Source: Rubellimicrobium arenae (lineage in GTDB: Bacteria; Pseudomonadota; Alphaproteobacteria; Rhodobacterales; Rhodobacteraceae). Taken from it: 64,000 nucleotides of DNA. Both the position numbers and the translations under genes were made by a program. The stretch is taken from NCBI RefSeq assembly GCF_017916295.1, contig NZ_JAFMSS010000012.1, positions 67,003 to 131,002 of the forward strand. The letters run 5' to 3'. Positions 52,501 through 60,262 of the stretch are shown here, in pieces. The stretch's first letter is position 1, and each line of letters begins with the position of its first letter. The notes beneath the pieces were generated by a model. That model did no database searches. It was not told the origin of the DNA and worked only from the letters and a program-made list of their open reading frames with translations.

Positions 52501-53388
52501 TCAGGACGGGGCTTCGGGCGTGTCCGGGTCCTGCCGCACGCGAAGCGGATCCTTGAACGTCAGCGTCCGGTACGGGAATGGAATCTCTATGCCCGCCTGG
52601 TCCAGAGCGGACTTGACCGCTTCGGCCACTTCGTCGCGCGACCGCAACTCTTCGACCGGTGTGGAGCCTGCCCACCACCGCACGATGAAGTCGATCGACG
52701 ATTCGCTGAAGCTGCTGGCGAAAACGTCGATGTCGTGGGTCTGGTCCGGCGTCTTCAGACCGGCGAAGGCGCTCCGGATGACCTCCCGCGCGCGTGCGAC
52801 GTCCTCTCCGTATCCAACCCCGACCACGAGCTCGATCCGGCGCTGCGGCTTGTCCGTCAGCACCCGGACAGGGTTCTTGTAGAGGAACGAGTTCGGCACC
52901 AGGATCAGTTCGCCCGAGCGCTGGCGAATGTAGCTGTCGCGGATCGTGATCTCCTCGACGCGCCCGCGAACGTCCTGACACTCGATGTCGTCCCCGATCT
53001 GCATGGGTTCGCGCAGCAGGATGAGAAGACCCGCCAGGAAGTTCTCGAAGATGTCTTGGAAGGCCAGGCCGATCGCGATGGTGCCGAGGCCGAGGCCCGC
53101 AAGCAGCTTGGTCGGCGTGAGGTTCGGAAAGATCAGCGTCGCCGCGATGAGCAGGCCGAGCGTCCAGGCCCCTGTGCGCGTCAGGGTCGCCGCTGCCGCA
53201 CGAAGCGAGACCCGCGCGTGCTCGTGAACCAGGAACCGATCCACAAGCCGGACGGACAGCCGAGCGGCGCCCCAGGTGACCACGAGCGCGACGATGCCAA
53301 GGAGCAGGTTCGGGATCAGCGCAAAGAACGATGCCGCGAGACCAAGGAGCTGATCGCGCATCACGGCCAGAGGTTGCAGGGCCTCCAC
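52501..53388 (-). CDS. Mechanosensitive channel of the MscS family
   Basis: Small-conductance mechanosensitive channel, 295 residues from a GTG at 53388 with GGAG eight bases upstream (an ATG at 53361 is also possible). Three helices come first; the pore-lining TM3 reads LLAGLGLGTIAIGLAFQDIFENFLAG, followed by the beta domain PMQIGDDIECQDVRGRVEEITIRDSYIRQ and VPNSFLYKNPV, typical of MscS. It protects from hypo-osmotic shock. It lies just upstream of the hybrid kinase on the same strand. Confidence 0.92.
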   Translation of the reverse strand: MEALQPLAVMRDQLLGLAASFFALIPNLLLGIVALVVTWGAARLSVRLVDRFLVHEHARVSLRAAAATLTRTGAWTLGLLIAATLIFPNLTPTKLLAGLGLGTIAIGLAFQDIFENFLAGLLILLREPMQIGDDIECQDVRGRVEEITIRDSYIRQRSGELILVPNSFLYKNPVRVLTDKPQRRIELVVGVGYGEDVARAREVIRSAFAGLKTPDQTHDIDVFASSFSESSIDFIVRWWAGSTPVEELRSRDEVAEAVKSALDQAGIEIPFPYRTLTFKDPLRVRQDPDTPEAPS

Positions 53389-54110
53389 GAGGACGTCTCC
53401 ACTAAGGCAAGTCGGGTGCGGTAGTCGACAGCCCATCCAAGCGCGCAGACCGGATTGGGTTCCCTGATGCTGCACGCGGTAAGCCGCCCCTGAGGGCACC
53501 CTATTGACGTGACCAGCGGCGCTGGTGCTTTCCAGATGCCGACGGCAGCGACGGGACGCTGAACAGAACGTGCCGATCCGCGCTGACAGTTCGAAGTCGC
53601 CCTGCCTATATCAGCCGGGACCTGGCTCGAGCGTGACGGCTCCTCACCCGGGGAGGTCGCCACGCTTATCTGGTGAGGGTTGCGATGCGAAAGCGCCGGA
53701 TCGCAAATGGTCTCAGATCGCCCGTGATCGCTGACCGATCCTGACGTAGGCCCGACAATTTGCCGGCCCGCTGCAGGTTTGTCGGACGATCTGGGTCACA
53801 TAATCCGAGCCGCATCCCAGCGACGTCCGGAGTTATGGCGCACCCGACAGACGAATGATGCACAACGTGTAGGCCCAGCGCTTCCGCGATGCCGATGTTG
53901 TGAAGTGATGTTATGATGACAAGCCATGAAGAACGCTGTCCTTTCTGCTACGGCCTGCTGGCGCAGCCGGTGTTCGTATCGAGACGAGGAAAGGGCATCA
54001 CGATACCTAGTGGCCCAAAATCTGGCCCAGCTCCAGCGGGAGTCGTACCTCAGCCCCGAACCTCTCGGTCGGGTGCCGCAGGGCGCGAGGCGGCGAAAGT
54101 AGCGGCTGCG
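53389..54110. other. Left boundary zone of the mobile element
   Basis: About 720 bases between mscS and the recombinase start. No gene stands out. A 66-codon extension of the recombinase frame begins at 53913, but its composition is unlike recombinase N-termini and it contains repeats at 54011-54029. The attachment site should be in this zone; no tRNA or tRNA fragment is visible here. Confidence 0.45.
54011..54029 (+). repeat. Paired TGGCCCA repeat upstream of the recombinase
   Basis: TGGCCCAAAATCTGGCCCA: two identical heptamers twelve bases apart, 82 bases before the likely recombinase start. It matches 16 of 19 positions with the motif beside tRNA-Ser at 33438-33456. Confidence 0.5.
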
Positions 54111-55550
54111 ATGCGCCGCGTGCAGGCCCCCTACCCACGTACTGATGCAGCGATCCGCGAACTTGCTCCCGGCGAGCATAATGTAGACAGCAATCTCACG
54201 ATCCGCGTTGGGCGGACTGGACGCGCGTCCTGGGTGTTCCGTTGGCAGCGGGACGGGAAGCGGAAGAACACTGGCTTGGGCTCCTTTCCCGCTGTAGGCG
54301 TTAAGGCAGCTAAGGCCAAGGCAGCCGAACTACGTCGCAAGGTGGCCGAAGGGATTGACCCTGTCGCGGAGCGTCGGGACGGAAGGGTCGCCGCACGGAA
54401 GTGCCACCCTACCCTGCGAGAGGCCGCTCTTGCCGCGTTTGAGACGGCACGGACTTCCCTGAAGGAGACCCTGCGACCGGATGACTGGATTGCACCAATT
54501 CGGATCCACTTCTTTGGCAGGTTGGAGAATAAGCCAGTCCGGGAACTGACCGTCCGAGACGTGGTTGATGCGCTCAAGCCAGACTGGGTGAGCGGGCGTG
54601 AGGGGGCGCGGCCTGAGCAGGCGCGAAAGGCGCTCTTGCGTCTGGAACGTATCCTCAAGCACGCCCGAGCGGTGGATCCTTCAGTCCCGATAGAAATCGT
54701 CGAGTTGGCCAAGGTCCAGCTTGGTGGTCAGGGTCACAGGGTACAACCTCAACGGGCCCTGCCTTGGCAGCAGATGCCGGCCGTTTATGCAGCCCTAGGA
54801 GTTTCCGCTGCCGACCTTGGCCTGAAAGTGGTAGTCTTGACCGCGTTGCGAACCGGTAGTGTCGCTCCAGCTCGCTGGGGTGAGATGACGGAGGACGTGT
54901 GGCTTGTTCCGCCGGAACGTATGAAGGGACGTGTCACGGGTGACCCACCCTTCCGTGTCCCCGTTTCCTGGCAACTCAATGACCTGTTCAGGCAAGCTCG
55001 ACGGCACGACAATGGGTCAGGACTCGTTTTCCCCGCCTCAGGGAAAGGGAGGCGTCCGGGTTCCAAGCGCAACGTGGGTCACATTAACCCGGACTCGTGG
55101 CGCAAGCGGCTGGCGGACCTCGGATTTGATATGGTGCCGCATGGCGTTCGGTCGGTCTTTGTAGACTGGGCGCTTGAGAACAAAGTGTGCGACCGGGAGA
55201 TGGCCGAGCGCTGTATTGCCCATTCTGTCGATAACGAGACGACGCGGGCCTACCTGCGGAGTGACTTCTTGGAGCAGCGTCGCCAGATCATGGCTAAGTG
55301 GGCCGACTTCGTCACGGACCAGACTTTTCACGAAACTATCGCTGGAAGGCGCTACCCGGATGGAATGGTCGAAACCTGGAGCCGTGCGGACGTGGCTGCT
55401 GAAGCAGAAGCCGAGGAGAGCAGGAAGCAGTCGCATGAGAGCGTGACTGAGGCACTTAAGCGGACTCGGTTCGACGGCTGGGAAGGTGAGGATACAAATG
55501 ACTGGATTCCTGTGGACCGGGTGCGAACTGATTCAGATGCCGACAGTTGA
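54111..55550 (+). CDS. Site-specific tyrosine recombinase (integrase)
   Basis: Integrase of 479 residues. An N-terminal arm-binding DUF4102-like region (RWQRDGKRKNTGLGSFPAVGVKAAKAKAAELRRKVAEGIDPV) is followed by a core-binding domain and a catalytic domain with Arg about 247 (TALRTGSVAPARW), His-x-x-Arg about 344-347 (PHGVRSVF), His about 371 (RCIAHSVDN) and the nucleophile Tyr about 381 (TTRAYLRSD). The start is set at 54111 (MRRVQAPYPRT) where integrase-like sequence begins; 53913 is the longest option. First gene of the mobile element. Confidence 0.92.
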   Translation: MRRVQAPYPRTDAAIRELAPGEHNVDSNLTIRVGRTGRASWVFRWQRDGKRKNTGLGSFPAVGVKAAKAKAAELRRKVAEGIDPVAERRDGRVAARKCHPTLREAALAAFETARTSLKETLRPDDWIAPIRIHFFGRLENKPVRELTVRDVVDALKPDWVSGREGARPEQARKALLRLERILKHARAVDPSVPIEIVELAKVQLGGQGHRVQPQRALPWQQMPAVYAALGVSAADLGLKVVVLTALRTGSVAPARWGEMTEDVWLVPPERMKGRVTGDPPFRVPVSWQLNDLFRQARRHDNGSGLVFPASGKGRRPGSKRNVGHINPDSWRKRLADLGFDMVPHGVRSVFVDWALENKVCDREMAERCIAHSVDNETTRAYLRSDFLEQRRQIMAKWADFVTDQTFHETIAGRRYPDGMVETWSRADVAAEAEAEESRKQSHESVTEALKRTRFDGWEGEDTNDWIPVDRVRTDSDADS

Positions 55551-55582
55551 GGGGAGTGCGCCATTGTCTGACTGGTGGCGCG

Positions 55583-56446
55583 TCACGTCTCTTCGGTTTT
55601 TTCATCCGTTCTGGATTTTGGAGAACAGAACCTGATCGTGTGAGCGTCAAGTATCTCGCACGTCACTGGGTCGCCTCTGCGGAAGTGCCGCTGGAACCAC
55701 TCCGCGATCTGACGATTGCTACCCACGAGCCGGACCGCGCCAGACTTGTTGGCCGTTCGGTTGATCGACGACGAGAGTGGCGAGGCGTTATCTGAGAAGT
55801 GGATGATGACCGGCTCTCCGTCCTCTCCTAGGTATCGGCTGGCCTCCACCCCGGGGTTCACGATCCCCCGCTCGTAGTAGGTCGGGGCCAAGATGATGCG
55901 GAACTGAGCAATAGGCATTGAGTCTTGGCTACCGGTCCCGTCCCTGCCCGGCTCCTCCGCGAGCGACTCGCCATCTTCCCATGCCTCGCGCTCCGCCGTT
56001 TCCGTTATGGCGGCGCCTCGGTCCCCGCCATTCCAGGACGGGTTGACGAGCCGTATCAGCGAGTCTTCAAGACCAGCGGCCAGGTTGATCTCGAACTCTC
56101 CGTATCTGAGCTGCGTGATCGGCGTGAAAGCCAGGATGCGGATCACGCGCCCAGCGCCGATGGCCTCCTTGATCTTAGCGTTGCAGCGTACGTTCGTGCG
56201 CTGCGTGGCTCCGGGGCGGCGGTAGCCTGCAAAGCGCCGTCGAATGCCCCGCGTGGTCTTACCAATGTAACTGACCGTGTTGCCCTCGGCGAACGCGTAA
56301 AGAGCGTTGGGGATCTCCATGATTGCGCGCCGGCCATCAACCTGGGTTCCCTCAACTCGGTAGTCGATCCTGTCCCCGTCAAGCATCCAGACGCCGAGCT
56401 CGATAAAGCCGATGTTCAGCAGATCTTCGGCAGAGATTTCAGACAC
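55583..56446 (-). CDS. GIY-YIG nuclease-domain protein with unknown C-terminal domain
   Basis: Protein of 287 residues. The GIY-YIG fold covers about 45-140: NALYAFAEGNTVSYIGKTTRGIRRRFAGYRR with Tyr50, Tyr60-Ile-Gly and catalytic-type Arg69-71, then the metal-binding Glu127 in GLEDSLIRLVNPSWN. From about 180 a separate beta-rich domain follows (FRIILAPTYYERGIVNPG...VIIHFSDN...GAVRLVGSNRQIAEWFQRHFRRGDPVTCEILDAHTIRF), plausibly DNA-recognising. It faces the integrase, convergent with it. It could be a restriction-like or homing nuclease, or a defence effector carried by the element. Confidence 0.78.
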   Translation of the reverse strand: MSEISAEDLLNIGFIELGVWMLDGDRIDYRVEGTQVDGRRAIMEIPNALYAFAEGNTVSYIGKTTRGIRRRFAGYRRPGATQRTNVRCNAKIKEAIGAGRVIRILAFTPITQLRYGEFEINLAAGLEDSLIRLVNPSWNGGDRGAAITETAEREAWEDGESLAEEPGRDGTGSQDSMPIAQFRIILAPTYYERGIVNPGVEASRYLGEDGEPVIIHFSDNASPLSSSINRTANKSGAVRLVGSNRQIAEWFQRHFRRGDPVTCEILDAHTIRFCSPKSRTDEKTEET

Positions 56447-56872
56447 AGTAATCGCTCCAAATTAGATAAGGTTGACAGTTGTTTGTGGGATCGACGGGAC
56501 CAAGGCGACCGGTCCTGCTGCTACATTGCACGGCTGAGCAGGATAACCGACGACCGGCGTTCGGGTCATCTCGTTTCGTTGCCGGAATTCTATAAGTGGG
56601 CGAGTGCATCACAGCTCAGTTTGAGAGTATTGCGACCACGTCGATTTTCGACCCCCAATTACCCCAACACCGCCCTACTGGCACGTCCATCTATCTCAAC
56701 TCAAGGCTTGTTGGCTGGTGACTCCGCCAATTGCGTCAGCCAAGGAAATGCCTCTGCATTGGCTCCAACATTTCCGGTGCACACCGAGTCATTCCAATCG
56801 TCGCTCCAGGCAAACCGCCAGATCCAATCCGGAGATAAGGTGACATTTCTTCGACCACCTATGTCATTCTTG
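56447..56872. other. AT-richer control region between divergent element genes
   Basis: About 430 bases of distinctly lower GC than the flanks, between the divergent GIY-YIG gene and the rightward operon. No gene is supported. It should carry the GIY-YIG promoter and possibly operators for an element repressor, though no repressor gene is evident in the window. Confidence 0.5.
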
Positions 56873-56901
56873 TTGACATTCCGACTCGATTGATTTATAT
56901 T
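56873..56901 (+). promoter_or_regulatory. Near-consensus sigma-70 promoter of the rightward element operon
   Basis: -35 TTGACA (perfect) at 56873-56878, 17-base spacer, -10 TATATT at 56896-56901 (one mismatch). This is the strongest promoter in the window. Transcription would start near 56908, immediately before the first small gene. Confidence 0.85.
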
Positions 56902-56918
56902 ATGGTCACAAGCTGAGA

Positions 56919-57257
56919 ATGAACTGCCTTGAAGAGCTCTCCGCTTCTTTTTCTTCAGATCTTTTTCATGGACCACCTTCGATGACTCTTTTTGTCAGCA
57001 TGACCGATATTGCCCGAGCTCTGCACGCAACCGTATCCGACCTGCGCGCCGCCCGGCGCGTGTTGCGTCCTGCCCTCCATGTAGTTCGCCCTCGCGGGAA
57101 TGCCGCCGGGCGCGGAGCCGACCTTTTGGCTCTTGATGGGCTTCTAGTCTGGCTCAATGCGGCGATGGGCGGCGGCCTAGACCCGGAGATAGCCACTGAG
57201 CTCGCCCGGTCGGCCCAGCCAGCCCGCTTATTCGACGGGGTGGAGGCACAGCAGTGA
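56919..57257 (+). CDS. Element hypothetical protein 1 (helix-turn-helix-like)
   Basis: Up to 112 residues from the first ATG; a start at 56982 (MTLFVSMTDIARALHATV, 91 residues) is more likely since the promoter start site is only about 11 bases before 56919 and no ribosome site is there. The segment MTDIARALHATVSDLRAARRVLRP resembles a winged or MerR-like DNA-reading helix pair. It ends in a 4-base overlap with the next gene. Family not recognised. Confidence 0.6.
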   Translation: MNCLEELSASFSSDLFHGPPSMTLFVSMTDIARALHATVSDLRAARRVLRPALHVVRPRGNAAGRGADLLALDGLLVWLNAAMGGGLDPEIATELARSAQPARLFDGVEAQQ

Positions 57258-57574
57258 CCCCGCTAGAGGTTCGGGAGCTCCTGGCCCGCACGACCATTGA
57301 GAAGGCGCTCCTCCGCAAGCACCGCGATCTGAATGATCGTGCCTTGGCACGTCTCGTGGCCGCTGCTGCCGAGTCTGGCGCGTTTCGCTATCACACCGCC
57401 AGCGGCACGCCTCTGCCCCTGGCCGAGGTGATCGGCGAGGCCGAGCAGAGCGAGGTGGGCCGGATGATCTTTGGAATCGAGCACGGTTCTGAGGAGCGGG
57501 ACAGATCGGATGCTGACGGCCTGTCGCCCGCACTCCGCATGACTCAGGCCCGCCACCAGTCCAAGCAGGCTTAA
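57254..57574 (+). CDS. Element hypothetical protein 2
   Basis: A 106-residue protein from a GTG overlapping the previous stop (GTGA at 57254-57257). Helical and charged at the start (MTPLEVRELLARTTIEKALLRKHRDLNDRALARLVAAAAESGAF), cytoplasmic, no recognised domain. It ends one base into the next gene. Its position between an HTH-like gene and a terminase-small-like gene suggests a regulatory or DNA-packaging accessory role, as inference only. Confidence 0.6.
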   Translation: MTPLEVRELLARTTIEKALLRKHRDLNDRALARLVAAAAESGAFRYHTASGTPLPLAEVIGEAEQSEVGRMIFGIEHGSEERDRSDADGLSPALRMTQARHQSKQA

Positions 57575-58107
57575 TGATGGGCCGAGTTGTTCCGACGAAT
57601 TGGAGCCCGGACCAGCCCCATCCTGATGGAAAACGCGAGCTGCTATGCCAGCACCTTGCTCGGGGTGCTGTGAGTGCCAGTCGTGCCTATGCCTTAGTCT
57701 GGGGTGTCACGAGCCCTACCACGGCCAAGACCAACGCCCATCGCGTTCGGCAGGAGCCGGCGATTGGCCAGAGAGTCGCTGCCATCAGAGAGCAACTGGC
57801 CCGAGGCGTTCAGGGCGAGCCCCAGGACATCACCGAGGTTGGGATCCGGACCTTGATGGCCGAGGCCACGGCCGCGTTCCAGGCGGCTCTGACGGAAGGC
57901 GAGCGGGTGCGAGCCTCTCCGGCCCTGCTATCAGCCCTGCGCCGGGCCACTACGGTGCACCTCGGCCGTGTCCAGCGCTTACAGAGCCGGGCCGCCTCAG
58001 CGCCTGATAGTCAAGGCGAAGATCCGATCCTGGCCGCCTTGGAGCGACTGCACCTTTGCTCCTGTGACGGGTCGCAGCAGAGCTCAGGATCTGGAACTCA
58101 CTCATGA
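57574..58107 (+). CDS. Terminase small subunit-like protein
   Basis: A 177-residue protein. The segment ELLCQHLARGAVSASRAYALVWGVTSPTTAKTNAHRVRQEPAIGQRVAAIREQLA (residues about 22-76) matches the pattern of phage terminase small subunits: helix-turn-helix, A-x-A-Y, then N-A-x-R-x-x-x-x-x-x-I-x-x-R-I-xx-L. In phages this recognises pac/cos DNA. No large terminase, capsid or portal gene is visible, so it could instead be a stand-alone DNA-binding protein, or a satellite's packaging-redirecting small terminase. Confidence 0.62.
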   Translation: MMGRVVPTNWSPDQPHPDGKRELLCQHLARGAVSASRAYALVWGVTSPTTAKTNAHRVRQEPAIGQRVAAIREQLARGVQGEPQDITEVGIRTLMAEATAAFQAALTEGERVRASPALLSALRRATTVHLGRVQRLQSRAASAPDSQGEDPILAALERLHLCSCDGSQQSSGSGTHS

Positions 58108-58427
58108 GCGGTTGTCCCGACAATGACACGGTTCTCGCCCTGGTCGGGATTGTGAGAGCCTCTCTGCGGGCTCTGCGAACAGCTCTGGCAGACCTCGCTT
58201 TTGCCCCCGAGAACGTGCGCCGGGCAGCCGACGAAGCCGAGACCCTCAGCGCAGCTCTGGGCCGGCTGGATCGTATGCTGGCAGTCTCGCCTCGACTTGA
58301 GCCGAGTGTGCCCGCCAGCCCGGCTGACACGCTTACGATTGCCGACGTTCGGGCGCTTCTCGCACGCATGCACCGCCTCCAAGAACCAGACGGGTTCTGT
58401 GCCACTTGCAATGGCGTCCGCCTCTAG
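58104..58427 (+). CDS. Element hypothetical protein 3
   Basis: A 107-residue, mostly helical protein whose ATG overlaps the previous stop (ATGA, 58104-58107). Heptad-like leucines (VRASLRALRTALADLAFAPENVRRAADEAETLSAALGRLDRML) suggest coiled-coil or helical-bundle dimerisation. A C-terminal C-x2-C (FCATCNGVRL) could be half a metal site. Not recognised. Confidence 0.55.
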   Translation: MSGCPDNDTVLALVGIVRASLRALRTALADLAFAPENVRRAADEAETLSAALGRLDRMLAVSPRLEPSVPASPADTLTIADVRALLARMHRLQEPDGFCATCNGVRL

Positions 58428-58589
58428 TCTCACACGTCTCAAGGCAGATCGCTGGCTGCCCTTCTGGTGCAGCGTCCGTGACAGCCGGGGCGTGAAGCTC
58501 CACCTCCTCACCCCTCTTTCGCCGGTCCCCGCAGAGCTCGCCACTTCGGTGGGCCTTTTCATCCAGCCCTATTTGCAAGGAACATTGCT

Positions 58590-59045
58590 ATGCATCATCC
58601 TGACATCATCTACCCAGCCACCGTTCTCCGACAGACCCGGTCGGCTCTCAAGCTCCAGGGCGAGCCCAAGTGCAGCGTGGAAGCCCACCGCCAAGGTTGG
58701 GCGGAGCTCCTGGCTCACCACAGCGAGGGCGACGGCCTTTGTCCGATTGAACTCCTCTGCCTCGAGCGCGCCTTAGACCGGTACCTCTCGGACGTGAGCC
58801 GACAGAGCGATGCCTGCTATGCCCGCGTGGATTTCGAGACGCTCGCCGAAGTGGTCGGCGGCCGGAAGGTCGCGCGCCTAGGACTCCTCCTCGCGGGCGT
58901 GTGGGCCCGGCAAGTTCGCGGTGCACAGGTCTGGACAGATGCGCCCTCCGGTTCCGAGCGGGAGCCTGCGGGACTGGCCACGTTTGACGATGTGTTCTGG
59001 GATGAGCGCGAGTTCGTGCCCCGCGCAGGAGGGAGCAGTCCGTAG
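58590..59045 (+). CDS. Element hypothetical protein 4
   Basis: A 151-residue protein, MHHPDIIYPATVLRQTRSALKL, with AAGGA about ten bases upstream of the ATG. Central helical part (LCPIELLCLERALDRYLSDVSRQSDACYARVDFETLAEVVGGRKVARLGLLLAGVW) and acidic C-terminus. No recognised domain. A separate frame at 58411-58776 overlaps it and is judged non-coding. A stem-loop follows the stop. Confidence 0.6.
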   Translation: MHHPDIIYPATVLRQTRSALKLQGEPKCSVEAHRQGWAELLAHHSEGDGLCPIELLCLERALDRYLSDVSRQSDACYARVDFETLAEVVGGRKVARLGLLLAGVWARQVRGAQVWTDAPSGSEREPAGLATFDDVFWDEREFVPRAGGSSP

Positions 59046-59065
59046 GGCTCTCAGCGGCAGTCTGC

Positions 59066-59094
59066 GGCAGCGTGTCACGAAACGTGACGCTGCC
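59066..59094. terminator. Long bulged palindrome after the small-gene run
   Basis: GGCAGC-GT-GTCACG-AAA-CGTGAC-GCTGCC: 12 paired bases in two 6-bp blocks with a two-base bulge and AAA loop, 20 bases after the stop of the previous gene. It may end the small-gene operon or serve as a protein-binding/origin hairpin; an AT-rich stretch (TTAATTTTAACATTCTTTT) follows about 20 bases later. Confidence 0.55.
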
Positions 59095-59436
59095 CTAGAG
59101 GCAACGTCGTTAATTTTAACATTCTTTTCAATGGCTTGACGAAAAATCTGCTTGCGCCGTGCCTGAGGATGTGAGACAGAGCTGCAGCCGGCAGATCCGT
59201 CGCCCGGCGGGTAGCCAACCCAGCCTACTGTCGGCTCAGACCCTGCTCGCCTGAGCGCGAGATGGGCCTAGGAGAACGTCGTCGAATGAAGAGTAGCCAT
59301 ATGGCGCTGATGCTCGTCACGCCGAGCCTCCGGCGACCGGTGAGACCGACCTGACATCACCAGGCGCCTGAGCGCCTCCAGCAACACGGCACCGCCGAGT
59401 CTCTACCTTAGGCGGCGGATAGTAGAGGATCGTCCA
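59095..59436. other. Intergenic stretch within the element
   Basis: About 340 bases with an AT-rich patch at 59108-59150 and no supported gene. A promoter for the following gene is expected; TTGACG at 59138 is a possible -35 but lacks a matching -10. Confidence 0.4.
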
Positions 59437-59934
59437 ATGAGTGAGAACTCTGTGGTCCTGACCAACGACACCGACCTCCGAGCCAGAGGACGCGATGTGG
59501 TGGAGCACATCTATGGCGTTGACTGCGGTCCGGTGGCGATAAGGAGGGCTTGGAACGGACCGACCTTCGAAGTCGACCTTGAGGAAGACTTCGACGCTCG
59601 CGTTCCTTCCGAGCGGCTGCACCAACTTCGGCTCTATGACTCACAAGGACGCGTTCGGGCCATGGTTTGCCCGGTCGTTGTCTCAGGCGTGAACCTGATC
59701 ATCGAGTGTGATGGCTGGCCTTGCCCGTTCGCCCTCTACTGCTTTCGACAGCCCTATCCGACGCGACGGCAATGGAACAAGATCTGGGGCGTGTATCGAC
59801 AGCAAGTGCGGGACCTCCTGTGGGTGCCGCTCCCGCGACCCAACTGGCGCGTTACTCTCATCTCGAGGGCCCGGCTGTGGTCCTTTGAGGAGCTACTCGC
59901 TGAGATCGCCACCTTGGCCCCGCAGCAGGTGTGA
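59437..59934 (+). CDS. Element hypothetical protein 5
   Basis: A 165-residue protein, MSENSVVLTNDTDLRARGRDVVEHIYGVDC, with GAGG about ten bases upstream. Mixed beta/alpha composition with many Trp/Arg (RRAWNGPTFEVDLEED, PTRRQWNKIWGVYRQQVRDLLWVPLPRPNWRVTLISRARLW). No signal, membrane segment or known motif. Possibly a nucleic-acid or regulatory protein of the element; unassigned. Confidence 0.55.
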   Translation: MSENSVVLTNDTDLRARGRDVVEHIYGVDCGPVAIRRAWNGPTFEVDLEEDFDARVPSERLHQLRLYDSQGRVRAMVCPVVVSGVNLIIECDGWPCPFALYCFRQPYPTRRQWNKIWGVYRQQVRDLLWVPLPRPNWRVTLISRARLWSFEELLAEIATLAPQQV

Positions 59935-60262
59935 CGATTTGTGCCTCGCGCAGGTTGAAGAAAGCCCGTCGATGAGGAGTCGTCCCGCGCATCGGGCTGA
60001 ACATGCTCCGTAGGATGAACTGGCCGCGAAGGACTTCTGTCGATGTCACTATCATCCTAATGCCCCGCAGCCGGATGCGGATGGCGATCTGACACATCGG
60101 TGAGCCGACCGACTCGCTGGCTGGCCTTTGTAAGCGGGCCAGTGGGGCGGCGGAGCCTTGACCCCCGCGCTTTGCCCCCCAGCGAAGGGCAGACATCATA
60201 CCCGCTAACTGGTGGGACGGCGGCAATTGCCGTCCCCATACCCCCAAGTAGAGACAACCGAG
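59935..60262. other. Leader region of the primase gene
   Basis: About 330 bases without a supported gene. It contains a perfect hairpin at 60214-60236 immediately before the primase start. Confidence 0.5.
60214..60236 (+). other. Hairpin just upstream of the primase start
   Basis: 8-bp arms GGGACGGC/GCCGTCCC with a seven-base loop, 26 bases before the primase ATG. Could be an attenuator, leader hairpin or replication-protein target. Confidence 0.5.

Noticed and set aside
53389..54110. Search for a tRNA or tRNA fragment as the element's attachment site
   Set aside because: No cloverleaf or tRNA 3' end could be found by eye on either strand, so no att site is claimed.
58411..58776. A 121-codon frame starting MASASSLTRLKADRW
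   Set aside because: It overlaps two better-supported genes in other frames, and its C-terminal half is Ser/Arg-rich shadow sequence; the early part could still encode a short peptide.
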